Part shown: piece by piece, positions 1-6,650 of the stretch
Position numbering within the stretch: the stretch's first letter is position 1
Layout of the letters: each line of letters starts with the position of its first letter
NCBI RefSeq assembly: GCF_900167255.1
Contig: NZ_FUYB01000020.1
Coordinates: 1-64,000, forward strand
Source: Thiothrix eikelboomii
Lineage (GTDB): Bacteria; Pseudomonadota; Gammaproteobacteria; Thiotrichales; Thiotrichaceae
Length of the DNA stretch: 64,000 nt
Direction of reading: 5' to 3'
Position numbers and translations under genes: made by a program
The notes under the pieces: model-generated
The model's input: the letters and a program-made list of their open reading frames with translations, nothing else
What the model was told of the DNA's origin: nothing
Database searches by the model: none

Positions 1-129
1 CACTGAAAATTTTTCGGATTCTGAAGGGGGTTTACCGAGGACGGCGACGACGGTTTGAGCTACGCTTACGGTTGATCGCCGCTCTTGTTAATCGGATGAT
101 TGGGGGATAATTATTTTCGCAAGAGGTCT
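1..129 (+). mobile_element. 3' end of an IS5-family insertion sequence (left part outside window)
   Basis: The first 110 bases encode the C-terminal tail of an IS5-type transposase. About 10-20 bases later the sequence GCAAGAGGTCTT (118-129) looks like a terminal inverted repeat of this IS group. The other end lies outside the window, so the boundary at about 129 is inferred. The IS end abuts a small AT-rich reading frame and may have truncated whatever was upstream of it. Confidence 0.5.
3..110 (+). CDS. IS5-family transposase, C-terminal fragment (cut by window start)
   Basis: Frame 3 is open from the window edge to TAA at 108-110. It translates to an arginine-rich tail containing VYRGRRRRFELRLRLIAAL followed by VNRMIGG. 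IS5/IS427-group DDE transposases characteristically end with such an Arg cluster followed by a hydrophobic Leu-Ile-Ala-Ala-Leu-x-Asn helix. The catalytic DDE residues would lie upstream, outside the window, so activity cannot be judged. The family call rests only on this tail. Confidence 0.6.
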   Translation: MKIFRILKGVYRGRRRRFELRLRLIAALVNRMIGG

Positions 130-165
130 TGTGTTTATCAAATAACACAACAGCAGGTAATTAAA

Positions 166-351
166 ATGTTAGATAAGTTAAATAAATTTAAAAGTGTCGC
201 TAATAAGCACTGCGAGTTATTAAACGACTTTTGTTTTAAAGCAGCTTATTTTAAGGATATTAGTATTGTTTTAGAATTGAATGAAATTGGCTTTAGTTTT
301 ACTAAAACTAAAAGTTTTGATTTTGAAGAGATTTTTTATATTATTGATTAA
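166..351 (+). CDS. hypothetical 61-aa AT-rich protein
   Basis: An open frame starts at ATG 166, with a weak AGG ribosome site about 9 bases upstream. The frame can be read back to a TTG at 100, but that part overlaps the IS end and is probably not original coding sequence. The product is Lys/Phe/Ile-rich, without a signal peptide or recognisable domain, and ends in EEIFYIID. A strong Rho-independent terminator begins 6 bases after the stop, which favours a transcribed gene. Base composition is clearly more AT-rich than the core genes, as expected for accessory DNA. It could be a 3' remnant of a longer gene cut by the IS. Function unknown. Confidence 0.35.
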   Translation: MLDKLNKFKSVANKHCELLNDFCFKAAYFKDISIVLELNEIGFSFTKTKSFDFEEIFYIID

Positions 352-357
352 GAGATT

Positions 358-382
358 AAAGCCCGCTATCGCGGGCTTTTTT
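358..382 (+). terminator. Rho-independent terminator
   Basis: A 9-bp stem, AAAGCCCGC / GCGGGCTTT, has a 4-base loop (TATC) and runs into a stretch of six T. The orientation suits the small ORF ending at 351. The stem could also stop hicBA transcription arriving from the other strand. Confidence 0.85.
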
Positions 383-402
383 GTTATAGGTATCCCACTA
401 GT

Positions 403-804
403 CTAAATAGCACTTAAATATTTTAAGGCGCTGTCGGCCAGAAACGCGGATCTATTTTTCCCGTAACCTGCAGTTACTGCGTCGTCGATTTTTTTAATCA
501 ATAGAGCTGGGAGTGTGACGTTGACTTTTTCGCTTTTGCCAGTAAATGGCGTAACATCAATATCAACTAACGCCCACATACCGTCCTGATAATCAGGATT
601 ATTTTTGTGCTGTTGGATATTAGTTGCAGCAGGTGCAACCTGCCCGTCTTCGGCTAACAGCTCTAAGTGGCTTTCAATAGACTCCTTGGTATTTTGTAGA
701 GCCTCGTCCAAAGTATCGCCCGCTGAAAAGCAGCCTGCAATATCAGGGACGGTTACACCATAGGCGCTATCGCCTTCTTGATGAATAACCACTGGGTATC
801 TCAT
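403..804 (-). CDS. hicB: HicB-family antitoxin with C-terminal RHH domain
   Basis: This 133-aa protein has the HicB layout. An N-terminal partial RNase H-like fold (about 1-75) carries YGVTVPDIAGCFSAGDTLDEAL, split by family custom into a strand, an acidic/Gly turn and a helix. A C-terminal ribbon-helix-helix segment (about 95-133) begins near KVNVTLPALLIKKIDDAV. HicB binds and inhibits HicA, and its RHH domain normally binds the operon promoter. The gene lies 25 bases downstream of hicA on the same strand, so toxin comes first and antitoxin second, the usual hicAB order. It sits on the integrase-bearing element, consistent with an island stabilisation module. Confidence 0.9.
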   Translation of the reverse strand: MRYPVVIHQEGDSAYGVTVPDIAGCFSAGDTLDEALQNTKESIESHLELLAEDGQVAPAATNIQQHKNNPDYQDGMWALVDIDVTPFTGKSEKVNVTLPALLIKKIDDAVTAGYGKNRSAFLADSALKYLSAI

Positions 805-829
805 ATCAACTCCTTGTGTAGCGGCGGGA

Positions 830-1012
830 CTACTTGAGTCCCGCTTGTTTCAGTATGCTGTTGACTGTTCCTTGCGGTAAGTCTTTTTTAGGGTGGGGAA
901 TCGTTACTAGTCCTTCTTTGGTTGGGTGTTTGAAGTGATGATGACTTCCTTTAACCCTGACCTCGTACCAACCGTCTTCTTCCACCATCTTGATCAAGTC
1001 TTTGCTGTTCAC
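830..1012 (-). CDS. hicA: HicA-family mRNA interferase toxin
   Basis: This 60-aa protein matches the full length of HicA toxins, small dsRBD-fold ribonucleases that cleave translated mRNA. The key histidine lies in KGSHHHFKHP (His24-26), followed by the family signature VTIPHPKKDLPQGTV and a final helix ILKQAG. The start is GTG at 1012, with AAGGGA about 7 bases upstream. An ATG slightly upstream is out of frame. hicB follows after 25 bases. A consensus promoter overlapped by a repeated operator-like sequence precedes the gene, so autoregulation by HicB is likely. No truncation is visible. Confidence 0.9.
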   Translation of the reverse strand: MNSKDLIKMVEEDGWYEVRVKGSHHHFKHPTKEGLVTIPHPKKDLPQGTVNSILKQAGLK

Positions 1013-1040
1013 ACCTCATTCCCTTGTCTTGATGGCTGCC

Positions 1041-1097
1041 ATTATACCTCTGGGGTTATTTTTTGTAAAGTTTTTTATGACTCTGGGGTTATTTTTT
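1041..1097 (-). promoter_or_regulatory. hicAB promoter with duplicated operator-like repeat
   Basis: On the minus strand TTTACA (1064-1069) and TATAAT (1041-1046) are separated by exactly 17 bases, a near-consensus sigma70 promoter ending about 30 bases before hicA. The plus-strand 17-mer CTCTGGGGTTATTTTTT occurs twice, at 1048-1064 and 1081-1097, 33 bp apart (about three helical turns). The first copy fills the -35/-10 spacer. That is the placement expected of a HicB-RHH repressor operator. The binding protein is inferred. Confidence 0.7.
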
Positions 1098-1177
1098 AGT
1101 GGGAATTATGCGGCTTTGAAACCGACAGGGCAAGCAATTGTCTACACTCTGACAAAGTAGACTATTGGAGTGTTGTG

Positions 1178-2149
1178 ATGTCAGTGTCTCAATTAGAAAA
1201 CGGTGCGTGGCGCTGCCAGATTGATCGTAAGGATATGCCTCGCGTGCGAAAAACTTTCAAGTCTGAGTATCAAGCCCTCGCATTTGAAGATAAATATATA
1301 CGCGAACGTCAGGAGCAGAAAAACAAAGACAGGCGAACACTAAAAGACTTGATTGAACTCTGGTATGACTACCACGGGTCTACCCTTTCGGAGGGCATCG
1401 CTCGTAAAAATACGCTAATTGAAATGGCAGCTATCATGAAAAACCCGATAGCAGCTGAATTGACACCCGAACAGGTTTTAAAATTGCGCGCTCACCGACT
1501 GCAAACTATCAAACCAAAAACGTGGAACAATAATCTTGGTTTGCTAAAGTCGGTCTATAACCGCTTGCGCAAGCTGAAAATTATTGACTATGAAAATCCG
1601 ATCAATGGCGTTGACCCTCTTCGCTTGCAGGAAGAACAGCTCTCCTATTTAAGCAAGGATGAAATATCCAGATTATTGGATGAGATCCAAAAAAATGGCA
1701 CGAACAAAGATACATGGTGGGTCGCTCAGTTGTGCTTTCGCACGGGAGCACGCTGGGGCGAAGTCGAACAAATGCAGCGGAAGCAATTGCGCGATGCAAA
1801 ACTAACGTTTGTACGCACTAAAAGCAAAAAGGCACGTTCTGTACCTATTGACCCTGCTTTTTATCATGCACTGCTGGTGCATATAGGCAAACGTGGATCC
1901 AATGATCGGGTGTTTTGTAATTGCGCCAAAGCGTTTGAGCATGCGATTGGCAGGTCTAATATTGAGCTGCCAGAGGGTCAACTGACACACATCTGCAGGC
2001 ACTCATTTTCAGCTCATTTTATGATGAACGGAGGCAACATACTGACTCTGCAAAAGATTCTAGGACATGCTGACATTAAAATGACGCTGCGCTATGCACA
2101 GCTAGCACCGGAATACCTTGCTGATGCGATCAAATATGCACCGATTTAG
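1178..2149 (+). CDS. int: phage/island-type tyrosine recombinase (integrase)
   Basis: This is a site-specific tyrosine integrase of about 323 aa. An N-terminal arm/SAM-like core-binding region (about 55-150) precedes a catalytic domain (about 160-324). Counting from the GTG at 1175, the catalytic set is Arg193 in TGARWGE, His272-x-x-Arg275 in THICRHSF, His298 in ILGHADI, and nucleophile Tyr307 in MTLRYAQL. All are intact, so the enzyme may be active. ATG 1178 is preferred to GTG 1175 because GGAG lies 7 bases upstream of it. Size and the short N-terminus resemble P2-like prophage or island integrases. The gene ends about 125 bases before a displaced tRNA 3' end, the probable attachment site. 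Confidence 0.92.
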   Translation: MSVSQLENGAWRCQIDRKDMPRVRKTFKSEYQALAFEDKYIRERQEQKNKDRRTLKDLIELWYDYHGSTLSEGIARKNTLIEMAAIMKNPIAAELTPEQVLKLRAHRLQTIKPKTWNNNLGLLKSVYNRLRKLKIIDYENPINGVDPLRLQEEQLSYLSKDEISRLLDEIQKNGTNKDTWWVAQLCFRTGARWGEVEQMQRKQLRDAKLTFVRTKSKKARSVPIDPAFYHALLVHIGKRGSNDRVFCNCAKAFEHAIGRSNIELPEGQLTHICRHSFSAHFMMNGGNILTLQKILGHADIKMTLRYAQLAPEYLADAIKYAPI

Positions 2150-2158
2150 TAAGTATTG

Positions 2159-2220
2159 AGTGGCGGTAAATTGGCGGTTTATATCGCCAAAAAACGCCAT
2201 TTATCGCCACTTTGGCGGCG
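2159..2220. promoter_or_regulatory. phased GGCG/CGCC motif array between int and att
   Basis: Six copies of a TGGCGG/CGCCA core lie in 60 bp: TGGCGG at 2161, 2172 and 2213, and CGCCA at 2185, 2195 and 2205. The three CGCCA copies are spaced exactly 10 bp apart. Some copies form a near-perfect outer inverted repeat, AGTGGCGGTAAA (2159-2170) with TTTATCGCCACT (2200-2211). The position next to int and att suggests integrase arm-type or excisionase sites. A transcription terminator is the alternative, but no T-run follows. Confidence 0.45.
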
Positions 2221-2274
2221 ACTATTATATTTAAATATCAATAAAAACAATGATTTATATGTATAAGCGACGTT

Positions 2275-2297
2275 TTCAAATCCTCTCACTCCGACCA
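2275..2297 (+). other. attachment site: displaced 3' end of a tRNA gene (probably tRNA-Pro)
   Basis: TTCAAAT (T-loop) is followed by CCTCT, then CACTCCG, A and CCA, which matches the last 23 bases of a tRNA. An acceptor 3' strand CACTCCG implies a tRNA beginning CGGAGTG with discriminator A73, typical of bacterial tRNA-Pro. The upstream side (ACGTT) does not pair with CCTCT and no D or anticodon arm is present. This is therefore only the duplicated 3' end, as left at one junction when an element integrates into a tRNA gene. The intact tRNA should lie at the far (left) end, outside the window. Confidence 0.6.
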
Positions 2298-2383
2298 TTT
2301 AACTGTTTCTAGTCAGTCATTAAAGCTCTCAAACTAAAACACTAAGCCATTTTAGCGGTTCGCGATTCAGTGACTGACCTCCC

Positions 2384-2698
2384 TTATCGAATAATCGTAT
2401 GTAAGACCCGATTACGTTCAAAGTAAACGCTATAGCTGCCATAATTCCAAACGGTGATTTTCGGCCATTTCTTTTTAGATTTGCCTTGGGATACTTTCAC
2501 CGAATGGGGTTTGCCAAACCGCTTGCGTACTTGTTGCATGCTTGAACCACGGCGTGGGTAAACGGTTTTTTTGTAAAAACCGTGCTGCAAAGCAGCGGGT
2601 GCTGCACCTCTTTCTGCATAAGCTACTTGAGGCAAGGAGCTACTGAGAATTAAGGGCAAGCAGATCGCAAAGGATAAGAGCCAAGTTGAGGTTTTCAT
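2384..2698 (-). CDS. secreted small BamE/SmpA-like protein
   Basis: This 104-aa protein starts at ATG 2698, chosen because TTGGAGCATCTT places GGAG 8 bases upstream. A TTG 12 bases earlier is part of that ribosome site. An N-terminal signal peptide (about 1-28, hydrophobic LLSFAICLPLILSSSL, cleavage near AYA) precedes a basic domain with RRGSSMQQVRKRFGKP and YGSYSVYFERNRVLHTII. The pattern G-S-x-x-Q-V-x-x-x-F-G-x-P followed by a W-x-Y-x-x-Y-x-V-x-F strand is that of the SmpA/OmlA (BamE) fold. No lipobox is visible, so it is not a BamE lipoprotein itself. It is divergent from the lol operon. Function unknown. Confidence 0.65.
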   Translation of the reverse strand: MKTSTWLLSFAICLPLILSSSLPQVAYAERGAAPAALQHGFYKKTVYPRRGSSMQQVRKRFGKPHSVKVSQGKSKKKWPKITVWNYGSYSVYFERNRVLHTIIR

Positions 2699-2780
2699 AA
2701 GATGCTCCAAAACAACGACACTGTTTTATTACAGCAAATTAAGCTGTGATTTTGTTGTTCAAAAGGTACAATCGCCACCC

Positions 2781-4028
2781 ATGTTTAGACCATTAGAATT
2801 ATTCATCGGGCAGCGCTACACCCATTCGCGGCGGCGTAACCGTTTCATTTCATTCATTTCCTTTGCATCCATGCTTGGCATTATGCTGGGGGTCATGGTC
2901 TTGATCACTATTCTGTCAATCATGAATGGGTTTGAGAAAGAACTGAGAAGCAGAATACTGGGCGTAGTCGCGCATGTCACGGTTTCAGGGACAGATGGCA
3001 AGCTGACTGATTGGCTGCAACATTACGAAAAGCTGGTGAAAGAACCGCAGGTGGTTGGGGCCGCACCTTATGTGCAAAAACAAGTGATGATTGCTAATAG
3101 CAATTTATTGCGCGGTACTCTGTTGCAAGGGATTCATCCTGATTATCAGCATCAAGTGAATGAGCAAGGTTTTAAGTTATTAGAAGGTAGTTTTAAAGAT
3201 TTAAAACCGCGTACCTATGGGATTATTTTGGGGGTGGGTTTAGCAAATTCCTTGCAAGTGGTGCCAGGTGATAAAGTGACGGTTGTTGTGCCTCAAGTTC
3301 AGGTCACGCCAGCGGGGGTATTGCCTCGATTACGTCGTTTCACGGTATTAGGTATTCACCAGTTCGGCATGCAAGAATTCGATAATATGACAGCCTTTGT
3401 GCATTTAGAAGATGCTGCACGGTTATTTAAAATGCAGGGGCAGGTGAGTGGGATTCGCCTAAAACTGGATGATTTGTTTGCCGCCCAACCGTTAGCCCGC
3501 GAATTGCAACAGCGCTGGGGCAGTCAATATGAAGTCGCGGATTGGAGTAAGGAGCATGGGAATTTTTTCCGTGCAGTCAAAACTGAAAAGATTGCCATGA
3601 CACTAATCCTATTTTTAGTCGTCGCGGTGGCTTTATTTAACCTAGTTGCCTCTTTGGTGATGGCGGTGAATGATAAGCAGGCTGATATTGCTATTTTGCG
3701 TACCTTTGGGATGGAACCCAATCGAGTGATGCGCATTTTTATGATTCAAGGCAGCATTATTGGTATTTTTGGCACGGTCGTTGGGGTGATTTTAGGGGTG
3801 CTCTTGTCCTTGAATATCGAGACCATTATCCCAGCGCTTGAGCAGGCTTTTGGCTTTAAGGTTTTTCCTGCGGATATTTTTTATATCAGTGAAGTCCCCT
3901 CCGATTTGCGCTGGAGCGATGTTTGGTTGATTGCAGGGGCTGCTTTGATTTTCTCCGTGTTGGCCACGATTTATCCGGCACGACGTGCAGCTGCCGTACA
4001 ACCTGCGGAGTCCTTACGGTATGAGTAA
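2781..4028 (+). CDS. lolC/E: lipoprotein-releasing ABC transporter permease, LolC/LolE family (first copy)
   Basis: This inner-membrane subunit of the LolCDE complex extracts outer-membrane lipoproteins from the inner membrane and passes them to LolA. It has 415 aa, normal for the family. The N-terminal segment LELFIGQRYTHSRRRNRF is followed by TM1 with GIMLGVMVLITILSIMNGFE. A periplasmic domain spans about 50-265, and three C-terminal TM segments form the MacB/FtsX domain, ending [17 protein letters not shown]. The stop overlaps the next permease gene by 8 bases (TATGAGTAA), implying translational coupling. It is a clear paralogue of the next gene. Which is LolC and which LolE cannot be settled from sequence inspection alone. 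Confidence 0.9.
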   Translation: MFRPLELFIGQRYTHSRRRNRFISFISFASMLGIMLGVMVLITILSIMNGFEKELRSRILGVVAHVTVSGTDGKLTDWLQHYEKLVKEPQVVGAAPYVQKQVMIANSNLLRGTLLQGIHPDYQHQVNEQGFKLLEGSFKDLKPRTYGIILGVGLANSLQVVPGDKVTVVVPQVQVTPAGVLPRLRRFTVLGIHQFGMQEFDNMTAFVHLEDAARLFKMQGQVSGIRLKLDDLFAAQPLARELQQRWGSQYEVADWSKEHGNFFRAVKTEKIAMTLILFLVVAVALFNLVASLVMAVNDKQADIAILRTFGMEPNRVMRIFMIQGSIIGIFGTVVGVILGVLLSLNIETIIPALEQAFGFKVFPADIFYISEVPSDLRWSDVWLIAGAALIFSVLATIYPARRAAAVQPAESLRYE

Positions 4029-5292
4029 GCCATTTCTACCGTTAGAGCTATTTATTGGCTTACGTTATACTCGTGCACGCCGCCAAAATCATTTCGTTTC
4101 ATTTATTTCGCTGGCCTCGATGCTGGGAATTGCGATTGGCGTTTTAGTGCTGATTACCGTGCTTTCAGTCATGAATGGCTTTGAAGTGACTTTACGGGAT
4201 CGGATGTTGGGTATGCTTGCGCATGTGACGATTTCGGAAGAGGATGCGCAACTAGCTAGCACTGAAGCGCAAGCCTTACGCGAAACAGTTCAGGCTTATC
4301 CTTATGTCAAGGCAATTTCTACCTTTATTGAAAAGCCAGTGATGCTTAATCAAGGTGACGAAGCGCGGGGCGTCCTCTTACAGGCAATTGAACCCGAGCA
4401 AGAAAGCCAAGTTGCCGATGTGTTTAAGCATGTCATCGCCGGTGATATGCAAGCCTTAACCGCCGGTAGTAATGGGATTGCTATTGGGGCAGGTTTGGCG
4501 AAGGAGTTAAAAGTTGAGTTAGGTGACTCATTGACTCTAATTAGCCCGACTGAAGATATTCTTGATACCAGCGAATTACCGGTGCTGCAACGCTTTACGA
4601 TTAAAGCGATTTTTCGGGTCGATATGCAAAACTATGATACGGGTTTTGCTTATGTGAACTTGCAGGATGCCCAACAAGCTTTGGGAATGACGGATACCGT
4701 GACAGGTTTACGTTTACGCCTAACCGATGCTTGGCGTGCACCGAAGGTCGCGGAGGATCTTTATAATCGCTTATTGAATGACAACCCCAATTTATGGGTG
4801 GGGGATTGGACCCATCAGCAGAGTAATTTCTTTAAAGCCTTGCAAATCCAAAAAAGCGTTATGTTTATTATTCTGATGCTGATTATCGCGGTGGCTGCTT
4901 TTAATTTGGTGTCAACACTGGTGATGGTGGTCACTGATAAAGAGGCAAATATTGCCATCCTGCGTACCCTCGGTTTGTCACCTGCACGGATTATGGGCGT
5001 ATTCATGGTGCAGGGTAGTTTGATTGGGGTGATCGGTACCCTATTAGGGGTAGTGCTTGGGGTGTTACTGGCCAGTCATTTAGAAACCATTGTGCCTTGG
5101 TTAGAGCGGTTATTGGATACCCATTTTATCTCTGCCGAGGCTTATCAAATTAGTGAGTTGCAATCTAAAGTGAATGCCGGTGATGTGATTTTGATTGCAA
5201 TTTCTTCCTTATTAATGGCGATTGTTGCCACGCTTTATCCAGCTTGGCGTGCTTCTAAAGTGCAGCCAGCTGAGGCTTTACGTTATGAATAG
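4021..5292 (+). CDS. lolC/E: lipoprotein-releasing ABC transporter permease, LolC/LolE family (second copy)
   Basis: This is the second Lol permease, 423 aa from ATG 4021, nested in the last codons of the preceding gene. A longer frame from further upstream lies inside the first permease and is not needed. It has the same architecture as its neighbour: [20 protein letters not shown]1 with [15 protein letters not shown], a large periplasmic domain, and three C-terminal TM helices ending [17 protein letters not shown]. Its own stop overlaps lolD by 8 bases (TATGAATAG). Two paralogous permeases plus one ATPase fit a heteromeric LolCDE rather than a LolF homodimer. The gene order permease-permease-ATPase differs from the lolC-D-E order of E. 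coli. Confidence 0.9.
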   Translation: MSKPFLPLELFIGLRYTRARRQNHFVSFISLASMLGIAIGVLVLITVLSVMNGFEVTLRDRMLGMLAHVTISEEDAQLASTEAQALRETVQAYPYVKAISTFIEKPVMLNQGDEARGVLLQAIEPEQESQVADVFKHVIAGDMQALTAGSNGIAIGAGLAKELKVELGDSLTLISPTEDILDTSELPVLQRFTIKAIFRVDMQNYDTGFAYVNLQDAQQALGMTDTVTGLRLRLTDAWRAPKVAEDLYNRLLNDNPNLWVGDWTHQQSNFFKALQIQKSVMFIILMLIIAVAAFNLVSTLVMVVTDKEANIAILRTLGLSPARIMGVFMVQGSLIGVIGTLLGVVLGVLLASHLETIVPWLERLLDTHFISAEAYQISELQSKVNAGDVILIAISSLLMAIVATLYPAWRASKVQPAEALRYE

Positions 5293-5980
5293 TGTTAGCT
5301 CTCCTACGATGGTGATTCATTGCCAAGATTTAAGTAAGCGCTTCCAAGAAGGGCAGTTGGATGTACCCGTTTTAAGTGGCATTAATTTGAGTGTACGTGC
5401 GGGTGATCGAATTGCGATTGTCGGTAGCTCAGGGAGTGGCAAAAGTACGCTATTGCATTTATTAGGTGGCTTAGACCTTCCAACGACAGGGCATGTCGAA
5501 GTGATGGGTAAACGCATGGAGCAATTATCTGATAAGGATCGTGGCTTGCTGCGTAATCAATCTTTGGGGTTTATTTATCAATTTCATCATTTACTGCCGG
5601 AATTTACAGCTTTAGAAAATGTAGCCATGCCCCTCTTGATTCGTGGCATTAAAGTGAGTGAGGCGAGTGCACAAGCCGAAGACATGCTGAGTAAAGTGGG
5701 TTTAGGCAAGCGCTTTAATCATAAACCGGGGCAGTTATCAGGTGGCGAGCGTCAACGTGCAGCTATTGCCCGTGCTTTAGTGACGCGGCCGAATGCAGTG
5801 CTTGCGGATGAGCCAACCGGCAATCTGGATCAACATACGGCAGAGCAAGTCTTTGAGCAGATGCAAAACTTAAATGAATCCTTGCAAACGGCCTTTGTGA
5901 TTGTTACCCATGACTTGAGTCTAGCGCGGCGGATGGATTCAGTGTATCGCTTAGTGGAAGGTCGCTTACAAGCAGCCTAA
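5285..5980 (+). CDS. lolD: lipoprotein-releasing ABC transporter ATP-binding protein LolD
   Basis: This is the cytoplasmic ATPase of LolCDE. It has 231 aa from ATG 5285, which overlaps the upstream stop. Walker A is GSSGSGKST, the ABC signature LSGGERQR, Walker [14 protein letters not shown], and the switch His lies in IVTHDLSLA. The family-typical [24 protein letters not shown] segment, split here as Q-loop and MacB/LolD-type helix, is present. It is last in the three-gene operon, and its stop is immediately adjacent to the stop of the convergent DUF2062 gene, with no intergenic bases. Confidence 0.93.
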   Translation: MNSVSSPTMVIHCQDLSKRFQEGQLDVPVLSGINLSVRAGDRIAIVGSSGSGKSTLLHLLGGLDLPTTGHVEVMGKRMEQLSDKDRGLLRNQSLGFIYQFHHLLPEFTALENVAMPLLIRGIKVSEASAQAEDMLSKVGLGKRFNHKPGQLSGGERQRAAIARALVTRPNAVLADEPTGNLDQHTAEQVFEQMQNLNESLQTAFVIVTHDLSLARRMDSVYRLVEGRLQAA

Positions 5981-6598
5981 TTATTTAAGCTTAGAGCGCT
6001 GCTCGTCGCTAGGTTGAGTCGCTGTTACAGTGGTTTGATCCACTTTAGCGGAGGGTGTGTTCAGCGCTTGAGCTTTAAGCGAGTTCGTGTCTTGGCGTTC
6101 GCGCCGTTCTTTAACCTTTTGGCTGATATGAAACCGCCAAAAAGCTTGAATACCATAATAGCCGATTAGCGCTGAAACTAGCGCAACCACTGAACAACCC
6201 ACTACCATAGGCTCCCAGATCTGACCGATAGTTTGTTCTAACCACTCTATATTCATTTCAAAGTGTGGAATTTCAGGCTGATCGAGTAAGCGGGCACCAA
6301 CTACGTAAGCTCCATAAAACATCGGTGGCCCTGTCACAGGATTAGTGACGAAGACTAAAGCCACGGACATAGGAATATTCGCCCGGAAGAGAATGGCTAA
6401 CGCGGCTGCAATGATGGACTGTCCGGGAAAAGGAATCCACATGCAAGCAAGGCCAATGGCAAAGGCTCGAGCAACGCTATGTCGATTGAAATGCCATAGT
6501 GCAGGCAAGAACAAGGAGTGACCCAAATAACGCATGTATTTATTCTGCGTGATGGTATCTGGATGGGGCGAAAACTTTTTAAAAAGATGCTTCGGCAT
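5981..6598 (-). CDS. DUF2062 domain membrane protein
   Basis: This 205-aa protein carries the DUF2062 core at about 35-165. The segment RAFAIGLACMWIPFPGQSI is followed by FRANIPMSVALVFVTNPVTG with its conserved N-P-x-T, then two further hydrophobic helices. The C-terminal 40 residues are charged and low-complexity. DUF2062 proteins are widespread inner-membrane proteins of unknown function. It is convergent with lolD and divergent from comEC. Start ATG 6598 gives the usual family N-terminus; no shorter start is favoured. Confidence 0.85.
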   Translation of the reverse strand: MPKHLFKKFSPHPDTITQNKYMRYLGHSLFLPALWHFNRHSVARAFAIGLACMWIPFPGQSIIAAALAILFRANIPMSVALVFVTNPVTGPPMFYGAYVVGARLLDQPEIPHFEMNIEWLEQTIGQIWEPMVVGCSVVALVSALIGYYGIQAFWRFHISQKVKERRERQDTNSLKAQALNTPSAKVDQTTVTATQPSDEQRSKLK

Positions 6599-6650
6599 TA
6601 TTAACTTAATAACTCATAACAACGCATGAGCATCCCCCGGTTTTTATAGC

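Noticed and set aside
100-165. N-terminal extension of the small ORF starting at TTG 100
   Set aside because: It overlaps the IS transposase stop and probable IS end. ATG 166 with a nearby AGG is the better start.
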